DNA from: CADCWK01 sp964244115
GTDB lineage: Bacteria > Chloroflexota > Chloroflexia > Thermomicrobiales > UBA6265
Assembly (NCBI GenBank): GCA_964244115.1
Contig: CAXTHM010000108.1
Coordinates: 1 to 8,910, forward strand
Direction of reading: 5' to 3'
Length of the DNA: 8,910 nt
The translations under genes and the position numbers were made by a program. This document shows positions 7,016 to 8,910 of this stretch, one piece after another. The notes under the pieces are model-generated. The model had not been told where the DNA came from, searched no databases, and saw only the letters and a list, made by a program, of their open reading frames with translations. The stretch's first letter is position 1, and each line of letters opens with the position of its first letter.

Positions 7016-7394
7016 GATCATGGTGGTCGATGACGACCCGGCGATCCTCGACGTGATGCGGATGATCCTCGAGGACGAGGGCTACGAGGTCCTGACGGCG
7101 ATGAGCGCCGACGACGTGCTCGGCTGGGCCGGGGCGCTGCCAGGGATGATCCTGCTCGACATCTGGCTGTCGGGTGAGAGTGGGGAGACGATCTGCCGGC
7201 AACTCAAGAGCGACCCGGCCACTCAGGCGATCCCGGTGATCCTCGTCTCGGCCAACCAGGACGCCGAGGGGATCGCCCGGAAGAGCGGGGCGGACGGGTT
7301 CATCCGCAAGCCGTTCGACCTGGAGGAGATCCTCGACGTGGTCCAGCGGCACCTTGACGCGAGTGACGGGGATGCGGTCGCGGCGGCGGGGTGA
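7008..7394 (+). CDS. Single-domain (receiver-only) response regulator
   Basis: 128-residue CheY-like receiver, the usual length for the domain alone, with no DNA-binding or enzymatic output. Acid pocket D8-D9-D10 in VVDDDPAIL, phosphoacceptor D51 in ILLDIWL, switch S81 in ILVSANQ and K101 in IRKPFDLEEI are all present. It should be phosphorylated by the kinase encoded just before it and relay the signal through protein contacts. The ATG at 7008 overlaps the kinase stop (ATGGCTAA), so the two are translationally coupled; GGAGAGG lies nine bases upstream inside the kinase gene. The Ala-rich last ten residues are beyond the domain. The downstream partner is not visible in the window. Confidence 0.93.
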   Translation: MAKIMVVDDDPAILDVMRMILEDEGYEVLTAMSADDVLGWAGALPGMILLDIWLSGESGETICRQLKSDPATQAIPVILVSANQDAEGIARKSGADGFIRKPFDLEEILDVVQRHLDASDGDAVAAAG

Positions 7395-7660
7395 GGTGCT
7401 GACCCCAACCCAGCCCCTCTCCATCCGTGGATAGGAGGGTCTTCACGCTGAGCAGCTTCGCCGTCCTGCCGGGTTCGCGGCGCCGTGACGTAGGGGCGTG
7501 GGCTCTCGCGGCGCTGATCCCGCCCAGCGATGGCAGGCGCTACCGCACCCCGGGGCGATAACCGGCGTACCGGGTTCGATCACCGGTCGGTTCGCACGCA
7601 GCGTTGCCAACCTATCGTCCGGCCTCGGACACGGTCGAACATGGACCTCGGCGACCTTGA
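7395..7660. other. Spacer without an intact gene
   Basis: Apart from the possible hairpin at 7414-7444, this stretch holds nothing I recognise. Open frames here are short, lack ribosome binding sites and read as Arg/Pro-rich shadows. I looked for a hicA toxin remnant before the hicB relic and found none. Confidence 0.5.
7414..7444 (+). terminator. Possible terminator after the two-component operon
   Basis: An imperfect hairpin, CCCTC..ATCC (7415-7426) with GGAT..GAGGG (7429-7439), starts 20 bases after the response regulator stop and is followed by TCTTC. The stem has internal mismatches, so the call is tentative. Confidence 0.4.
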
Positions 7661-8054
7661 TCGACCCGACGTTGGCGCCAGATCTCCATCCCCGCCGACG
7701 AGGGTGGCCACGTCGGACGCTATCCCGACTTCCCTGGCTGCCTCGCTCCGGTGGACGGGGGCGACGATGCGCTCGCCGTTGCCACCGAGACGCCCAGCGG
7801 CTGGCTCACGGTCGCGATCGAGGCCGCGGAGCCCATCCCGCTCCCCGGCAACGCGCACCGGTCCAGTGATCGGTGCGTGCTCCGTGCTCCCCGCACCCTG
7901 CACACCGCCCTCGCCCGAGCGACAGAGCGAGAGGGGGTGAGCATCGATACCTCCATCGACACGGTCCTCGTCCGACACGGTCCTCGTCGCCCGCCATGTC
8001 CGCCGTGACCACGTCGGGGCCACCACTGGCCGCGCGATGGGGCGATCCGCCTGA
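7661..8054 (+). pseudogene. hicB: Broken HicB-family antitoxin relic
   Basis: Read from 7661 the frame gives a recognisable HicB protein: ISIPADEGGHVGRYPDFPGC, then SGWLTVAIEAAEPIPLP, then the C-terminal ribbon-helix-helix part LRAPRTLHTALARATEREGV. HicB proteins neutralise the HicA mRNA-cleaving toxin and repress their own operon. Two lesions are visible. First, the frame is closed upstream by TGA at 7658-7660 and no start codon precedes the conserved core (the first GTG, 7751, is past it). Second, a perfect 16-bp tandem duplication at 7957-7988 shifts the frame inside the DNA-binding part; removing one copy restores TVLVARHVRRDHVG and runs to a TGA at 8052-8054. With the duplication the frame ends early at about 8008. 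No hicA is found next to it. I infer a dead orphan antitoxin; sequencing error is the alternative for the frameshift. Confidence 0.75.
7957..7988. repeat. Perfect 16-bp tandem duplication inside hicB relic
   Basis: CGACACGGTCCTCGTC occurs twice head to tail (7957-7972 and 7973-7988). Since 16 is not a multiple of three it shifts the HicB frame. The copies are identical, which suggests a recent slip compared with the decayed 5' end. Confidence 0.9.
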
Positions 8055-8245
8055 TACGGGATCCGGGCTGACGCTTGGTGCGTACCCGCAGGTGTGTACG
8101 GCTCCCCTCTCTGGGCACCTGCGAGCCGAAGCCGCGTCAGCGGGTGAGCGAGCAGGTGAGCCGGAGAGGGGCTGGGGGAGAGGTCTGCTTCGCCACCGCG
8201 GGGGCACGGGTCCACCGACCGTTTATCCGGATTCGGTATGACACG
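8050..8245 (-). repeat. 0.2-kb MITE-like repeat, copy 2 (inverted)
   Basis: About 196 bp, the reverse complement of the element at 1260-1463 with scattered substitutions and one indel of about 11 bp in the middle. Left end CCTGATACGGGATCCGGG, right end ATCCGGATTCGGTATGAC: the ends are imperfect inverted repeats of each other around the core ATCCGG. The left terminus contains the TGA that would close the restored hicB frame, so the element begins at or replaces the hicB 3' end. No coding potential is seen; apparent open frames across it are shadows. Confidence 0.75.
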
Positions 8246-8324
8246 GGCCGGTTGGCGTCTTCCGGAAGCCCGATCCTCGCCCGGCTGCCGTCCGTCGTGC
8301 GTCCTTTTCGGCCAGGACGACGAA

Positions 8325-8360
8325 GAGCGCCACGACCCCATCGTCGGGGCCGTGGCGCTC
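8325..8360 (-). terminator. 15-bp hairpin terminator of the LPxTG protein gene
   Basis: GAGCGCCACGACCCC (8325-8339) pairs with GGGGCCGTGGCGCTC (8346-8360), with one A-C mismatch and a six-base loop. It lies about 39 bases beyond the stop of the minus-strand gene. The following minus-strand bases (TTCGTCGTCCT) are only mildly T-rich. Confidence 0.7.
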
Positions 8361-8398
8361 GGGTGTGTCGATGCGATCCGTCCGGCGACCGGATCAGG

Positions 8399-8910
8399 TC
8401 AGACTCGTCGCCGCCGGGCGAAGACCGCCGCCGTGAGGAGGGCGAGTGCCGCCATCAGCGCCACGAGCCCGGCCGATGCCCCACCGTCGGTTATCGGGGC
8501 GGTACCCGTGCCCGTGCTGGGCAGGGAGGTCGTTCCGCCCCCGGTGGCGCTGGTGCCACTGCCGCCGTTGCCACCGCTTCGGTCGCCCGTCAGCATCGCC
8601 ATGAAGTTCAGCTTCCCACTGGCCGCCTGTCCAGAGCCGACCGCACGCCCCGCACCCGCCTGGCCCTGATCGATCACGTCGCCGGACTGCTCCGTCGCTG
8701 TGGAACCGCCGCTGCCGTTGACGTTCGAGCCGGAGGTGCCGTTGCCGGCTCCTGCCCCGGCGTTCTCCGACCCGCCGCCGGTGCCGACGATCGTGTTATT
8801 GCCTGTCCCGGAGCCAGCCGTGCCGCCGGAGCCGGCCGTGCCGCCGGAACCGCCCGTGCCGCCCGAGCCGCCCGTGCTGGCCGGCGGATTCGTCCCGCCG
8901 GGAGCCGGCG
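8399..8910 (-). CDS. LPxTG-anchored Gly/Ser/Thr-rich surface protein (3' part)
   Basis: The last 170 or so codons of a minus-strand gene that runs past the right edge with no in-frame stop. The C-terminus is a complete cell-wall sorting signal: LPSTG (encoded at 8524-8510), a spacer, a hydrophobic helix (GLVALMAALALLTAAVFA) and the charged tail RRRRV, 41 residues from the Leu to the end. Sortase would cut between Thr and Gly and join the protein to the cell wall. Before it lies low-complexity sequence: PAPGGTNPPAST, six-residue GGSGGT-type repeats, then Gly/Asn/Ser/Ala-rich spacers with a short less biased piece, GKLNFMAMLTGDRS. This looks like a wall-spanning stalk; the functional domain would be upstream, outside the window. 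A GTG at 8677 is only an internal codon, since the same composition continues through it. No sortase gene is present here. Confidence 0.75.
   Translation of the reverse strand, partial: PAPGGTNPPASTGGSGGTGGSGGTAGSGGTAGSGTGNNTIVGTGGGSENAGAGAGNGTSGSNVNGSGGSTATEQSGDVIDQGQAGAGRAVGSGQAASGKLNFMAMLTGDRSGGNGGSGTSATGGGTTSLPSTGTGTAPITDGGASAGLVALMAALALLTAAVFARRRRV
8820..8873 (-). repeat. Three 18-bp tandem units coding a Gly/Ser/Thr stalk
   Basis: Units at 8820-8837, 8838-8855 and 8856-8873 (plus-strand form GTGCCGCCGGAGCCGGCC with one to three changes) are in frame with the surface protein and code for six-residue repeats of the GGSGGT/AGSGGT type. Such units readily expand or contract by slippage. 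Confidence 0.75.

Noticed and set aside
7580..8341. 253-codon minus-strand frame over the hicB relic and repeat copy 2
   Set aside because: It runs through the non-coding repeat, reads as low-complexity Arg/Ser/Pro, and opposes the HicB-like frame, which has recognisable family motifs.

Overview
This is a GC-rich bacterial window with compact genes and long GC-rich hairpins at gene ends. The alkaline phosphatase has Ala/Thr/Pro-rich tails on both sides of its mature domain (ATPAA after the signal peptide, ATPAS at the end), a Tat signal and a soluble GAF/PAS histidine kinase sits next to it. A partial LPxTG-type surface protein lies at the right edge. Together these suggest a single-membrane, probably soil or thermophile-related bacterium such as a member of the Thermomicrobia (Chloroflexota). 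This placement is inference from style; no rRNA or taxonomic marker is present.

Layout from left to right: a GNAT N-acetyltransferase (+, 151-636) ends in an 18-bp hairpin that contains its stop codon. A convergent VOC/glyoxalase-like gene follows (-, 819-1196). A mobile-looking 0.2-kb repeat copy (1260-1463) separates it from a CPA1-type Na+/H+ antiporter (-, 1552-2808) and a Tat-exported PhoA-type alkaline phosphatase (-, 3148-4515). A 430-bp divergent control region carries an AT-rich island, a Pho-box-like direct repeat and spaced GATCGCG motifs. It leads to a GAF-PAS-PAS histidine kinase (+, 4946-7015) translationally overlapped by a receiver-only response regulator (+, 7008-7394). After that come about 1 kb without an intact gene, holding a broken hicB antitoxin relic (7661-8054) and a second, inverted copy of the 0.2-kb repeat (8050-8245). 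The window ends with the 3' part of a cell-wall-anchored Gly/Ser/Thr-rich protein (-, 8399 to beyond 8910).

The kinase and regulator form one two-component unit with no DNA-binding output. The divergent phosphatase may be phosphate-regulated. The other genes look like independent housekeeping or accessory units. I do not see a convincing new multi-gene system. The most interesting signals are the inverted MITE-like repeat pair (with a degenerate third relative at 659-800), the hicB relic that runs into one repeat terminus, and the structured phosphatase promoter region.
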